DNA of 64,000 nt, taken from contig DHAE01000007.1 of the NCBI GenBank assembly GCA_002397315.1, positions 458,875 through 522,874 of the forward strand, written 5' to 3'. Both the position numbers and the translations under genes were made by a program. Source of the stretch: Comamonadaceae bacterium UBA4962. Lineage in GTDB: Bacteria; Pseudomonadota; Gammaproteobacteria; Burkholderiales; Burkholderiaceae_C. Below are positions 25,141 to 35,837 of the stretch, in pieces (position 1 is the first letter of the stretch; every line of letters starts with the position of its first letter). The notes beneath the pieces are model-generated. The model saw only the letters and a program-made list of their open reading frames with translations, made no database searches and had not been told where the DNA came from.

Positions 25141-25186
25141 GCAACGCAGCGGAAACACCGGCTCCCGCGACGCGTTGCGTGTTTCC
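25141..25186 (+). promoter_or_regulatory. Interleaved stems in the hppA leader
   Basis: Two perfect stem pairs interleave: GCAACGC (25141-25147) with GCGTTGC (25172-25178), and GGAAACAC (25151-25158) with GTGTTTCC (25179-25186). They can form alternative hairpins or a pseudoknot, 20 bp before the AGGAG ribosome-binding site of hppA. A regulatory role is inference. Confidence 0.35.
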
Positions 25187-25219
25187 TCCCGTGCACCCCT
25201 TTCGCAGGAGACGACGAGC

Positions 25220-27322
<2,103 letters not shown>

Positions 27323-27441
27323 CGCCACGGCGACGCACCGGGCCCGCGGCGGGGCCTCGCCTGCGTTAAGGTGGCCGGGGTGACCCGCGGTGCGTTGCGC
27401 CGCGTCCCTCATCCACCGTTTTTCGACGAAAGGCCGTCCCG

Positions 27442-28860
27442 ATGCCGCTGCACGCCTGCGCACCGCTTCCCCCCGCTGTTTCCCGCCGTTCTTCCGCCCG
27501 CGGAAGGCCCTCCGCCCTGGCGGCAGCACTGGCAGCAGCGCTCACGTGGGGCGCGCTGGCCGCGGGCACCGCCACTGCACAGACGCGGGCGGCACCCGTG
27601 GCGCAGCAGCAGCCCGCCGCCAGCCCGGCCGTGGGGAGCGCGCTGCAGGCCGTGCGCTCGGCTCCGGCCGTGCAGCAGGTGCTGGACGGCGTGCGTGCCG
27701 ACCACGACCGCGCCATCACCGAACTGCGCCAGTTGGTGCAGATTCCCGCGCCACCCTTCAAGGAGCAGCGCCGCGCGGAATATGTGGTGAAGCGCTTCCG
27801 GGAACTGGGCCTGGCCGATGCCGCCATCGACAGGGAGGGCAATGCGGTGGGCATCCGCAAGGGAACGGGCAACGGCCCCAAGCTGGTGGTGTCGGCCCAC
27901 CTCGACACCGTGTTCCCAGAAGGCACCGACCTGACCGTGCGCGAGGAAGGCGGCCGGCTGTATGCGCCCGGCATCTCCGACGACACGCGCGGCGTGACGG
28001 TGCTGCTCTCCTGGCTGAAAGTGCTCAACGAGCGGCAACTGCAGACGGTGGGCGACATCGTCTTCGTGGCGAACGTGGGCGAAGAGGAACTGGGCAACCT
28101 GCGCGGCATGAAGGCGCTGTTCCGCGAGCACACCGACATCGACGGCATGGTCGGGCTGGAGCCCGGCGACGGCAACGGCATCCTGAACCAGGGCACGGGC
28201 AGCCACCGCTACGAAGTGGCCTTCCAGGGCCCGGGCGGCCACAGCTTCGCGGCCTTCGGCCAGGTGCCGAGCGCGATCCATGCGATGGGCCGCGCGATCG
28301 CCCACATCGGCGACGTGCAGGTGCCGGCCGATCCCAAGACCACCTTCACCGTGGGCAAGGTGGGCGGCGGCACCTCGGTGAACACCATCGCGGGCGACGC
28401 CACCATGGCGGTGGACATCCGATCCAACGCCCTGCCCGCGCTGCTGCGGGCCGAAAAGGACATCCTGGCCGCCATCCAGCGCGGTGTGGAGGAAGAGAAC
28501 CGCCGCTGGAACACCGCCGCGAAGATCACGGCCACGCCGAAGATGATCGGCGACCGCCCGGCCGGCGCCACGGCCGCGGATCAGCCCATCGTGCAGGCGG
28601 CCGTCGCGTCGATCGTCGCGGCCGGCGGCCGGCCGACGCTGCGCGCGGCCAGCACCGACGCCAACGTGCCCATGGGCCTGGGCATCCCGGCGATCATCCT
28701 GGGCAGCGGCGGCAAGACCGGCGGCTTCCACGCGCTGGGCGAATGGTTCGACCCCACGGATGCCTGGAAGGGCGCGCAGATCGGCCTCGTCACCGTGCTG
28801 GCGCTGGTGGGCGTGCAGGGCACGAGCGAGCCGCTGCTGGCCCGCCGGCAGCCCCGCTAG
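27442..28860 (+). CDS. Exported M20 family metallopeptidase
   Basis: A 472-aa zinc peptidase or amidohydrolase with a signal peptide (about residues 1-47: Arg-rich start, hydrophobic ALAAALAAALTWGALAAG, cleavage near ATAQ). Zinc and catalytic residues of the M20 family are visible: VSAHLDTVF (H, D), the GISDDTRG Asp, ANVGEEELG (Glu pair), LEPGDG and the late His in GGFHALGEWFD. The dimerisation domain lies about residues 250-365. It probably acts on peptides in the periplasm; the substrate is unknown. The gene stands alone between hppA and an Mpo1-like gene on the opposite strand. Confidence 0.9.
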   Translation: MPLHACAPLPPAVSRRSSARGRPSALAAALAAALTWGALAAGTATAQTRAAPVAQQQPAASPAVGSALQAVRSAPAVQQVLDGVRADHDRAITELRQLVQIPAPPFKEQRRAEYVVKRFRELGLADAAIDREGNAVGIRKGTGNGPKLVVSAHLDTVFPEGTDLTVREEGGRLYAPGISDDTRGVTVLLSWLKVLNERQLQTVGDIVFVANVGEEELGNLRGMKALFREHTDIDGMVGLEPGDGNGILNQGTGSHRYEVAFQGPGGHSFAAFGQVPSAIHAMGRAIAHIGDVQVPADPKTTFTVGKVGGGTSVNTIAGDATMAVDIRSNALPALLRAEKDILAAIQRGVEEENRRWNTAAKITATPKMIGDRPAGATAADQPIVQAAVASIVAAGGRPTLRAASTDANVPMGLGIPAIILGSGGKTGGFHALGEWFDPTDAWKGAQIGLVTVLALVGVQGTSEPLLARRQPR

Positions 28861-28893
28861 AGCGACCCACACGACCCTTCCGGCATCGTTGCC

Positions 28894-29433
28894 TCAAGCC
28901 TGGGCCGCGCGGCCCGGGCGCTGCGCGTTGATGCGCACCGGCCCCGACCGCGCATCCACCGCGGCCTGCACCTCGCGCCGCAGGCCGAGCGCGAAGCCGA
29001 TCTCGGCCGCCACGAAAAGCGGACCCACGATCAGCCCGACGAGATCGTCCACGAAGGCGGGCTTGCGGCCTTCGTAGTGGTGGCCCACGAACTGGATCAC
29101 CCAACCCACCACGAACAGGCCCACGCCCGCGCCCAGCCAGAGCGCGGTGCCCTGCGCCGACAGCCACTGGCCCACGGCCAGCATGGCGGCCAGCACCGCC
29201 GCCATGGCCAGCCCGTAGCGCCCGTCGAGCCGGAAATAGAACACGCTCGCCGCCAGCGCGGCCAGCAGTGCCGGCGAGAACGGCAGCAGGCCCCCGGCCA
29301 TCCACGCCGGGCGCGACAGCAGCACGGTGACGGCCAGCATGATCATCGGCACGCCGACGAAATGGGTGCGGATGTTGCGTGGATCGCGGTGGTAATCCGC
29401 GTACTGCGACAGGTGGTCGATCAGGGTTTTCAT
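28894..29433 (-). CDS. Mpo1-like family protein (DUF962)
   Basis: A 179-aa membrane protein starting MKTLIDHLSQYADYHRDPRN. The family's conserved His-containing motifs are present: RNIRTHFVGVPM near residue 20 and VIQFVGHHYEGRKPAFVDD near 115, with four hydrophobic segments around them. Yeast Mpo1 of this family is an Fe(II)-dependent dioxygenase in 2-hydroxy fatty acid alpha-oxidation; the bacterial role is not established. The ATG at 29433 is the natural start. It is divergent from the Crp/Fnr gene across repeat copy B. Confidence 0.87.
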   Translation of the reverse strand: MKTLIDHLSQYADYHRDPRNIRTHFVGVPMIMLAVTVLLSRPAWMAGGLLPFSPALLAALAASVFYFRLDGRYGLAMAAVLAAMLAVGQWLSAQGTALWLGAGVGLFVVGWVIQFVGHHYEGRKPAFVDDLVGLIVGPLFVAAEIGFALGLRREVQAAVDARSGPVRINAQRPGRAAQA

Positions 29434-29537
29434 GGGGTGTCTCCAGGTGCGGCGACCCTCTCGGGCGGGGTGCGTCTGGCCGAATAATCCGCAGGTGGCG
29501 CGCGGCCGTCTGTCGGCCAGCCGACACAACACGGTTT

Positions 29538-29642
29538 AGAGCCGCTCACGGAAACCGTTCTGGCTAGGCGCCGCATCGCAGGCAGTACGAGTAGTACGAC
29601 AAGATGAGGCAACGACGCCAGAAGGGTTCTGTGAGCGGCTCT
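29538..29642. repeat. Dispersed palindromic element, copy B
   Basis: A 105-bp imperfect palindrome with outer arms AGAGCCGCTCAC (29538-29549) and GTGAGCGGCTCT (29631-29642). Compared with copy A, a G-C pair in the outer arm has become C-G (GCGGC to GCCGC) with the matching change on the other side. The interior, including GTAC-gagta-GTAC, is nearly identical. It lies between divergent genes, so it is not only a terminator. Confidence 0.82.
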
Positions 29643-29725
29643 CAAGGCCGCCCTTTGCCGTCGTGCGTTGCCCCATCCATCCCTTCCGCCCACTTCCGCG
29701 CCTTTCCTCACCGCAGCGCCCGCGC

Positions 29726-30448
29726 ATGCCGCAATCCTCGCCTTCCATCGCCGCCGACCACCTGGCCACGCTCGCCGCGGGCCGCTGGTTCGCGGGCCTG
29801 CCCGCCGAGCTGGCGCAGGCGCTGACGGCCATGGCCCACGTGCGCACGCTGCAGCAGGGCCAGGCGCTGTTCCTGCGGGGCGATCCGCCCTGCGGCCTGT
29901 ACGCGGTGGTGCGCGGCGCCATCGACATCTCGGGCGTGGGCGGCAGCGGCCCGCAGCCGCGCTCGGCCCTGCTCACGCGGCTGGAGCCGCCCGCCTGGTT
30001 CGGCGAGATCGCCGTCTTCGACCACGCGCCGCGCACGCACGACGCCCACGCAGCCGAGTCCGGCACGGCGGTGCTGCAGGTGCCGCAGGCGCCGCTGCAC
30101 GCCTGGCTGCAGGACCACCCCTTGCATTGGCATGCGCTCGGCCTGCTGCTGGCCGACAAGCTGCGCACCGCCTTCGTCGCGCTGGAAGAGCTCGCGCTCC
30201 TGCCCGCGCCGCAGCGCCTCGCCCGGCGGCTTGTGCTCATGGCCGAAGGCTACGGCCAATGGGCGGGCGAAGGCCGCTCGCGCCGCCTGCTCGCGCTCTC
30301 GCAGGAGCAGCTCGCGCTGATGCTCGCACTCTCGCGCCAGACCACCAACCAGCTTCTGCGCGATCTGCAGTCCCGCGGCCTGCTGCGCATGCACCGTGGC
30401 GGCATCGAGATCCTGGACCTGCCCGGCCTGCGCGCGGCCGGCGCCTGA
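29726..30448 (+). CDS. Crp/Fnr family transcriptional regulator
   Basis: A 240-aa regulator with an N-terminal cyclic-nucleotide-binding-type beta-roll (about residues 20-130: QGQALFLRGDPPCGLYAVVRGAIDISG, WFGEIAVFD) and a C-terminal winged helix (LSQEQLALMLALSRQTTNQLLRDLQSRGLLRM, about 190-225). It lacks the N-terminal Cys cluster of Fnr, so it should not be an oxygen sensor of that kind; the ligand is unknown. The ATG at 29726 gives the conventional domain start. It is followed 37 bp later by an aldehyde dehydrogenase on the same strand, a possible target. Confidence 0.88.
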   Translation: MPQSSPSIAADHLATLAAGRWFAGLPAELAQALTAMAHVRTLQQGQALFLRGDPPCGLYAVVRGAIDISGVGGSGPQPRSALLTRLEPPAWFGEIAVFDHAPRTHDAHAAESGTAVLQVPQAPLHAWLQDHPLHWHALGLLLADKLRTAFVALEELALLPAPQRLARRLVLMAEGYGQWAGEGRSRRLLALSQEQLALMLALSRQTTNQLLRDLQSRGLLRMHRGGIEILDLPGLRAAGA

Positions 30449-30487
30449 GCCGCCGCGATCCAGGCCTCCTGCCGCACAATCGTCCGC

Positions 30488-31921
30488 ATGCAGTACCACC
30501 ACATCGCCCATGCCGCCGTGCCCTCTTCCGGCGGCCGCACCCTGCCGGTGATCGACCCCTCCGACGGCCAGCCCTACGACGAGATCCAGCGCGGCACGGC
30601 CGAGGACATCGACGCAGCCGTGCGCGCGGCGCGGAAGTGCTACGACGGCCCCTGGCGCGCACTCGCTCCGGCCGAGCGTGGCCGGCTGCTGATGCGCCTG
30701 TCGCAGCGGGTGACGGACCACGCGGAAGAGCTGGCCGACATCGAGCGGCGCGATTGCGGCAAGCCCACGCGGCAGGCCCGTGCCGATGCGCTGGCGCTGG
30801 CGCGGTATTTCGAGTTCTACGCGGGCGCCTGCGACAAGCTCCACGGCGACACGATTCCCTACACCGACGGCTACAGCGTGCTCACCTGGCGCGAGCCGCA
30901 CGGCGTGACCGGGCACATCGTGCCCTGGAACTACCCGATGCAGATCTTCGGCCGCTGCGTGGGAGGCGCGCTGGCGGCGGGCAACGTCTGCGTGGTCAAG
31001 CCATCGGAAGACGCCTGCCTGTCGCTGCTGCGCGTGGCCCAGCTCGCGGCCGAGGCGGGCTTTCCCGCGGGCGCGATCAACGTCGTGACGGGCTACGGGC
31101 ACGAAGTGGGCGATGCGCTGGCGCGCCACCCGGGCATCGACCACATCAGCTTCACCGGCAGCCCGCGCATCGGCACGCTGATCCAGCAGGCCGCGGCCGA
31201 GCGGCACTGCCCCGTCACGCTGGAGCTGGGCGGCAAGAGCCCGCAGATCCTGTTCGCGGATGCCGACCTCGACGCCGCCCTGCCCGCGGTCGTCAACGCC
31301 ATCGTGCAGAACGCGGGCCAGACCTGTTCGGCCGGCTCGCGCGTGCTGATCGATGCGATCGTCTACGAACGCGTGCTGGAACGGCTGGCCACGATGTTCG
31401 AGGCGCTGCGCGTCGGGCCCGCCGCCATGGACCTGGACCTGGGCCCGCTGATCCGCCAAAGCCAGCAGCAGCGCGTGTGGGATTTCCTCTCGGACGCGCA
31501 GGTGGCCGGCATCCCGGTCATGGCGCAGGGCACGGTGGTGGATGGTGCGCCGCAGGGCGGCTTCTATCAGGCGCCCGCGCTGCTGCGCGACGTGCCGCCC
31601 GACCACCGCCTCGCGCAGGAGGAGATCTTCGGCCCCGTGCTCTGCGCCATGCCGTTCGACGACGAAGAGCATGCCGCGCAACTGGCCAACGGCACGCGCT
31701 TCGGCCTGGTCGCGGGTATCTGGACGCGCGACGGCGGACGCCAGTTCCGCATGGCCCGGCGCCTCGCCAGCGGGCAGGTGTTCATCAACAACTACGGCGC
31801 GGCCGGCGGAGTGGAGTTGCCCTTCGGCGGCGTGAAATCCAGCGGCTACGGCCGCGAGAAGGGCCTGGAGGCGCTGCACGGCTTCACCACGCTCAAGACC
31901 GTGGCGATCCGGCACGCGTGA
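30488..31921 (+). CDS. NAD(P)+-dependent aldehyde dehydrogenase
   Basis: A 477-aa enzyme of the ALDH superfamily, closest in pattern to betaine/aminoaldehyde dehydrogenases, oxidising an aldehyde to the acid. NAD-binding HIVPWNYPM is near residue 140, the Gly-motif FTGSPRIG near 221, catalytic Glu in LELGGKSPQ near 245 and catalytic Cys in NAGQTCSAGSRV near 280; EEIFGPVL and PFGGVKSSGYGREKG complete the set. Length is normal for the family. The substrate is not predictable. It is probably cotranscribed with the Crp/Fnr-type gene. Confidence 0.92.
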   Translation: MQYHHIAHAAVPSSGGRTLPVIDPSDGQPYDEIQRGTAEDIDAAVRAARKCYDGPWRALAPAERGRLLMRLSQRVTDHAEELADIERRDCGKPTRQARADALALARYFEFYAGACDKLHGDTIPYTDGYSVLTWREPHGVTGHIVPWNYPMQIFGRCVGGALAAGNVCVVKPSEDACLSLLRVAQLAAEAGFPAGAINVVTGYGHEVGDALARHPGIDHISFTGSPRIGTLIQQAAAERHCPVTLELGGKSPQILFADADLDAALPAVVNAIVQNAGQTCSAGSRVLIDAIVYERVLERLATMFEALRVGPAAMDLDLGPLIRQSQQQRVWDFLSDAQVAGIPVMAQGTVVDGAPQGGFYQAPALLRDVPPDHRLAQEEIFGPVLCAMPFDDEEHAAQLANGTRFGLVAGIWTRDGGRQFRMARRLASGQVFINNYGAAGGVELPFGGVKSSGYGREKGLEALHGFTTLKTVAIRHA

Positions 31922-31936
31922 GCCCGCGCGGGATCC

Positions 31937-32839
31937 TCAGCCCAGCGCCGTATCGAGCAGCATCATCAGCACGAAGCCGATCATGAGCCCGCCCGTGGCC
32001 CAGGCCTCATGGCCCTTGCGGTGCGATTCGGGGATGATCTCGTGGCTGACGACGAACAGCATCGCGCCGGCGGCGAAACCCAGACCCCAGGGCAGCAGCT
32101 GCCCCGACAGGCCGATGACCGAGGCGCCCAGCACCGCACCCAGCGGCTCCACGAGGCCGGAGGCCATGCCCAGCAGCACCGCCAGCCAGCGCGGGTAGCC
32201 CGCGGCGAACAGCGCCACCGCCACCACCAGCCCTTCCGGCACGTCCTGGATCGCGATGCCGGCCGTGAGCGTGCCGGCCTGCACCGGGCTGGTCCCGCCG
32301 TAGGCCACGCCGATCGCGAGCCCCTCCGGCAGGTTGTGCAGCGCGATCGCGAACACGAACAGCCAGGTGCGCCGCAGCGTGCGCGGCGACGGGCCGCCTT
32401 CCACGCCCTTGATGAAATGCTCGTGTGGCAGCAGCCGCTCCATCACCAGCAGCGCGAGCCCGCCCAGCAGGATCGATCCGCCGATGATGCCGCCCGCGCC
32501 CCACGCCCCCGCGCCGTTGTCCTTGGCCGCCGCCAGCCCGGGGATGATCAGCGAGAACGAACACGCGGCCAGCATCACGCCGGCCCCGAAGCCGAACAGC
32601 GTGTCCTGCACGCGCTCGGACAGGCGCTGCGAGAACACCACCGGCAGCGTGCCGAGCGCCGTGGCCAGCGCCGCCACCAGCCCGCCCTGCCAGGCCTGCG
32701 CGACGCGCGGGTGGGCCTGCAGGAACTGCGTGAACTGCAGCGCCAGCACGGCCACGCCCGCCACGGCGATCGCCAGGCCGAGCCAGCGGCGCGGCCCCCA
32801 GCCGGGGCGTCGGAAGGAAAGCGTGGTGTCGGCTGGCAT
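31937..32839 (-). CDS. ZIP family metal transporter
   Basis: A 300-aa inner-membrane permease for divalent metals (Zn2+, Mn2+ or Fe2+). About eight membrane helices are visible; the metal-site motif ALHNLPEGLAIG is followed by IAIQDVPEGLVVAVAL, the paired HNxPEG-type motifs of ZIP helices 4 and 5, and a His-bearing loop HEHFIKG precedes them. The ATG at 32839 avoids a Pro-rich extension. It lies 72 bp downstream of a Mn-type superoxide dismutase gene on the same strand, behind a Fur-like box, which suggests manganese or iron uptake. Confidence 0.88.
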   Translation of the reverse strand: MPADTTLSFRRPGWGPRRWLGLAIAVAGVAVLALQFTQFLQAHPRVAQAWQGGLVAALATALGTLPVVFSQRLSERVQDTLFGFGAGVMLAACSFSLIIPGLAAAKDNGAGAWGAGGIIGGSILLGGLALLVMERLLPHEHFIKGVEGGPSPRTLRRTWLFVFAIALHNLPEGLAIGVAYGGTSPVQAGTLTAGIAIQDVPEGLVVAVALFAAGYPRWLAVLLGMASGLVEPLGAVLGASVIGLSGQLLPWGLGFAAGAMLFVVSHEIIPESHRKGHEAWATGGLMIGFVLMMLLDTALG

Positions 32840-32911
32840 GGATGGGCGCTCCGGAGGCGGGGTCAAGTCGGGTTCCTGGGCTGGCGATAGGGGGGGATGC
32901 GAGCCCGGCCT

Positions 32912-33550
32912 TCAGCCGTGCGCCTTCGCCTCGTCATAACGGCGCGCGACTTCATCCCACTTCACGACACGATAGAACGCCGCGATGTATTCGGGGCGGC
33001 GGTTCTGGTACTGAAGGTAGTAGGCGTGCTCCCACACATCGAGTCCGAGGATCGGCGTGTGGCCGGACAGCAGCCCCGCCATCAAAGGACTGTCCTGGTT
33101 GCCGCTGCTCTCCACGGCCAGCCGACCCGCGCCGTCCACCACCAGCCAGGCCCAGCCGCTGCCGAAGCGCGTGAGCGCGGCCTTGGTGAACGACTCCTTG
33201 AACGCACCGAAACCGCCCAGCTCGCGGTCGATCGCCCCGGCGAGCGCACCGCCCGGCTGCCCGCCACCGCCCTGCCCCTCGGGCGCCATCACCGTCCAGA
33301 ACAGGCTGTGGTTGGCGTGGCCGCCACCGTGGTTGCGCACGGCCGTCCGCAGCGGTTCCGGCAGGGATTGCAGGCCCGCGACGAGCTGGTCCACCGGCGT
33401 ATCGGCATGCGGCGTGCCCTCCAGCGCGGCGTTCAGGTTGTTGACGTAGGTCTGGTGGTGCTTGGTGTGGTGGATCTCCATCGTGCGCGCATCGATGTGC
33501 GGTTCCAGGGCGTCGTAGGCATAGGGCAAGGGGGGAAGGGTATGTGGCAT
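32912..33550 (-). CDS. sodA: Superoxide dismutase, Mn-type
   Basis: A 212-aa Fe/Mn-family superoxide dismutase. Metal ligands are visible: His in MEIHHTKHHQTYV, His in GGGHANHSLFW, then Asp and His in LDVWEHAYYLQYQNRRPEY. The pattern GGHANHSLFW together with NQDSPLM (the Gln donated from the C-terminal domain) is that of Mn-enzymes; Fe-enzymes carry the Gln in the N-terminal domain. The start is the ATG at 33550, with one eight codons further upstream possible. A Fur-like palindrome lies about 55 bp upstream, as for Fur-repressed sodA genes elsewhere, and a ZIP transporter follows. Confidence 0.92.
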   Translation of the reverse strand: MPHTLPPLPYAYDALEPHIDARTMEIHHTKHHQTYVNNLNAALEGTPHADTPVDQLVAGLQSLPEPLRTAVRNHGGGHANHSLFWTVMAPEGQGGGGQPGGALAGAIDRELGGFGAFKESFTKAALTRFGSGWAWLVVDGAGRLAVESSGNQDSPLMAGLLSGHTPILGLDVWEHAYYLQYQNRRPEYIAAFYRVVKWDEVARRYDEAKAHG

Positions 33551-33601
33551 GGCGGTCACTTTCTGAATGGACAAGCGGATGGCTGCAAACTTTGGTGCTG
33601 G

Positions 33602-33620
33602 TCAAATGATAATCATTACT
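33602..33620 (-). promoter_or_regulatory. Fur-box-like operator upstream of sodA
   Basis: The 19-mer centres on AATGATAATCATT (33605-33617), a perfect 13-bp palindrome that matches the core of the Fur consensus GATAATGATAATCATTATC. It is the most AT-rich patch of the sodA/lodA intergenic region and sits about 55 bp before the sodA ATG. Confidence 0.75.
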
Positions 33621-33827
33621 ATTTAAGCCGTTGTCAAGCAGGGATGGTTTTTACCCGCCGGCGCCCGCAGTCCCGCGGGAGGGGTGAAACCCTGATCGCC
33701 CTCCGCGGGCGATACCGCACAATGGAACGGCCTGCGCACGCCCCACCCTTGGTGCCGCGCAGGCAACGCCAGACCAACGACGACCGGCCGCACGCCGGCA
33801 CGGCCACCAGAGAGAGAGAGGGTTCCC

Positions 33828-35837
33828 ATGAAAGACAGCACGTCCCCCGCCGCCGGTGCGGGCCCGGACACGCGCATCGTGCGTGCCGCCATCCATCCCG
33901 CCATCGGCATCGCCCGCGTGGGCAACAGCCGCGAGGCGTTCTACATCGGCCCGCAGGTGGCCGACCCCGCACCCCGCGATCCGGGCTTCTACCGGGACGC
34001 CACCGGAGCGCTCAAGCGCGAGGCGGCGGAGTTCCGCGTCTACGGCTACAACGCCGCGGGCGAGGTGGTGCGCGAGCTGACCTCCGCAGCGGACGAGATC
34101 GCCTGGGAAGTGCACGTGGCCAACCGGAAGGCCGCCTGGTACCAGTGGCAGATCGCCATGGACATTCCGGACGCGGCCCAGACCGTCCTCCCCCTGCGCA
34201 ACGCGAAGACCGCCGCGCGCGAGACGCTGGCCATCGACGCGGGCGTGCAGCGTATCCAGGGAGCGGAGGCCGCGAGCGTCGCCTGCATCGGCCAGTTCAC
34301 CGGCGTGCCGGTGCAGATCGGCGAGCTGCGCACCGATGGCCAGGGCCGCCTGCTGTTCCTGCCCGGATTCGGCATGTCCGCTTCTCCCACGCAGAGCCCC
34401 ATCTTCAACGAAGACGACGGCAACACCTTCATCAACGCCGACGGCTGGTACGACGACACCTGCGACGGCCCGGTGTCCGCCACGGTCCACGTCGACGGCC
34501 AGCCGGTGCCGGTGGACGGCGCCTGGGTGGTCAGTGCGCCGCCCAACTACGCGCCCCAGGTGAAGGCGGAGCGCACGCTGTACGACCTGCTCTACAGCCT
34601 CTATGTGCAGGCGGGCTGGCTGCCCTTCCCGCAACAGCTCTCGTTCACGCGCGACGTGTACCCCATCCTCCAGCGGCTCTCCGGCCTGCAATGGGTCAAC
34701 CAGGGCTTTGCGACCCAGTTCGGCCACAACGGGGTCTTCGATTTCGAGAACCCTGCGCTCGTCGAGCGCCTGGCCGCCCTGCCCGCCGATGGCGGATACG
34801 ACCCCAACGCCGAATTCCGCCGACAGGTGTTCAACAGCTTCCGGCCTGCCGAGCCCAAGGATGGCAACCAGATGCCCTGGCCCTGGCTCTATGGCGACGG
34901 GATGACCTACCCCGCCGGGCCGAGCCCGCTCCAGAACGCCAGCATCAGCCAGACCCAGAGCGACATCCTGTCCCGCTGGGCGGCCGGCCAATTCACGGCG
35001 GACTGGGGCTGCCTGCCCTCCCCGCCGGACCACATCGACGCCGTGCCGCTGCAGGAACAACCCGCGATGCTCGACCGCGCGGCCCTCGACTTCTGCCTGG
35101 CGGACGCCTTCCACCCCGGCTGCGAGCTGACCTGGCCGATGCGCCATTTGTCGCTCTACAGCGCGCCCTTCCGCATCCGCCGCCGCCCCGAGGGCGAAGC
35201 GGAGCCCGACTATGGCCCGACGCTCGACCAGGCGAGCGCGCTGTCGGCGACCGGACCGCTACATGCCCAGGGCCCCGGCGACCTGAACCGCTGGATGGGC
35301 CTGCCCTGGCAGGCCGACACCGCGTGGTGCCGGGCGGGTTACGACACGAGCTACGACCCGTTCGCACCCGCGTTCTGGCCTGCACGCGTACCCAACCAGG
35401 TGCTGGCCGAGCAGGACTATGCCGTCGTGGTCGATCCGAACCAGCCGGACGCGCGCCGCATCGAGGCGTTCACGAACCGCACCAACTGGAACCAGCCGCT
35501 GCACGGCACCACCGCCGAGGTCATGACCACGATGGTGCGCATCTTCGGCTCGATGGGCCTGGTGGAAGTGCGGCCGGGCGTGCCGAACGATGCGCGCTTT
35601 CCGGCCACGATGATGGTGGCGTCCTATGGCCCCGACGTGGCGCCGGGCGACGCCCGCAGCAGTTCCGGCGCGGCCACGTCGCCCTCGGAAGAGAAGGCGC
35701 AGCTGTTGGGCGCAATGCAGGGCACAGCACGGCCAGCGGGTGCCGGACGCCCCCTGCCGTCCGGGGCCAACTTCCAGTCGCCCGACGAGGCCCGCAATGC
35801 GCCGCGGCCCGTGCGCCGGGGCCCGCCCCGCGCATGA
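33828..35837 (+). CDS. LodA/GoxA-family CTQ-dependent oxidase
   Basis: A 669-aa member of the LodA family (amino acid oxidases with a cysteine-tryptophylquinone cofactor made by modifying the enzyme's own Cys and Trp; they release ammonia and H2O2). Family features: N-terminal IHPAIGIARVGNSREAFYIGP, then TDGQGRLLFLPGFG, PPNYAPQVK and the FCLADAFHPGCELTWPMRH and GLPWQADTAWC regions. By pattern, Cys423 and Trp494 are the probable cofactor residues. There is no signal peptide. It overlaps the flavoprotein gene by ATGA, the LodA-LodB arrangement. The substrate (lysine, glycine or another amino acid) is not predictable. Confidence 0.88.
   Translation: MKDSTSPAAGAGPDTRIVRAAIHPAIGIARVGNSREAFYIGPQVADPAPRDPGFYRDATGALKREAAEFRVYGYNAAGEVVRELTSAADEIAWEVHVANRKAAWYQWQIAMDIPDAAQTVLPLRNAKTAARETLAIDAGVQRIQGAEAASVACIGQFTGVPVQIGELRTDGQGRLLFLPGFGMSASPTQSPIFNEDDGNTFINADGWYDDTCDGPVSATVHVDGQPVPVDGAWVVSAPPNYAPQVKAERTLYDLLYSLYVQAGWLPFPQQLSFTRDVYPILQRLSGLQWVNQGFATQFGHNGVFDFENPALVERLAALPADGGYDPNAEFRRQVFNSFRPAEPKDGNQMPWPWLYGDGMTYPAGPSPLQNASISQTQSDILSRWAAGQFTADWGCLPSPPDHIDAVPLQEQPAMLDRAALDFCLADAFHPGCELTWPMRHLSLYSAPFRIRRRPEGEAEPDYGPTLDQASALSATGPLHAQGPGDLNRWMGLPWQADTAWCRAGYDTSYDPFAPAFWPARVPNQVLAEQDYAVVVDPNQPDARRIEAFTNRTNWNQPLHGTTAEVMTTMVRIFGSMGLVEVRPGVPNDARFPATMMVASYGPDVAPGDARSSSGAATSPSEEKAQLLGAMQGTARPAGAGRPLPSGANFQSPDEARNAPRPVRRGPPRA

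Noticed and set aside
32912..33550. Iron-type superoxide dismutase (sodB)
   Set aside because: The GGHANHSLFW and NQDSPLM patterns place the active-site Gln as in Mn-enzymes.
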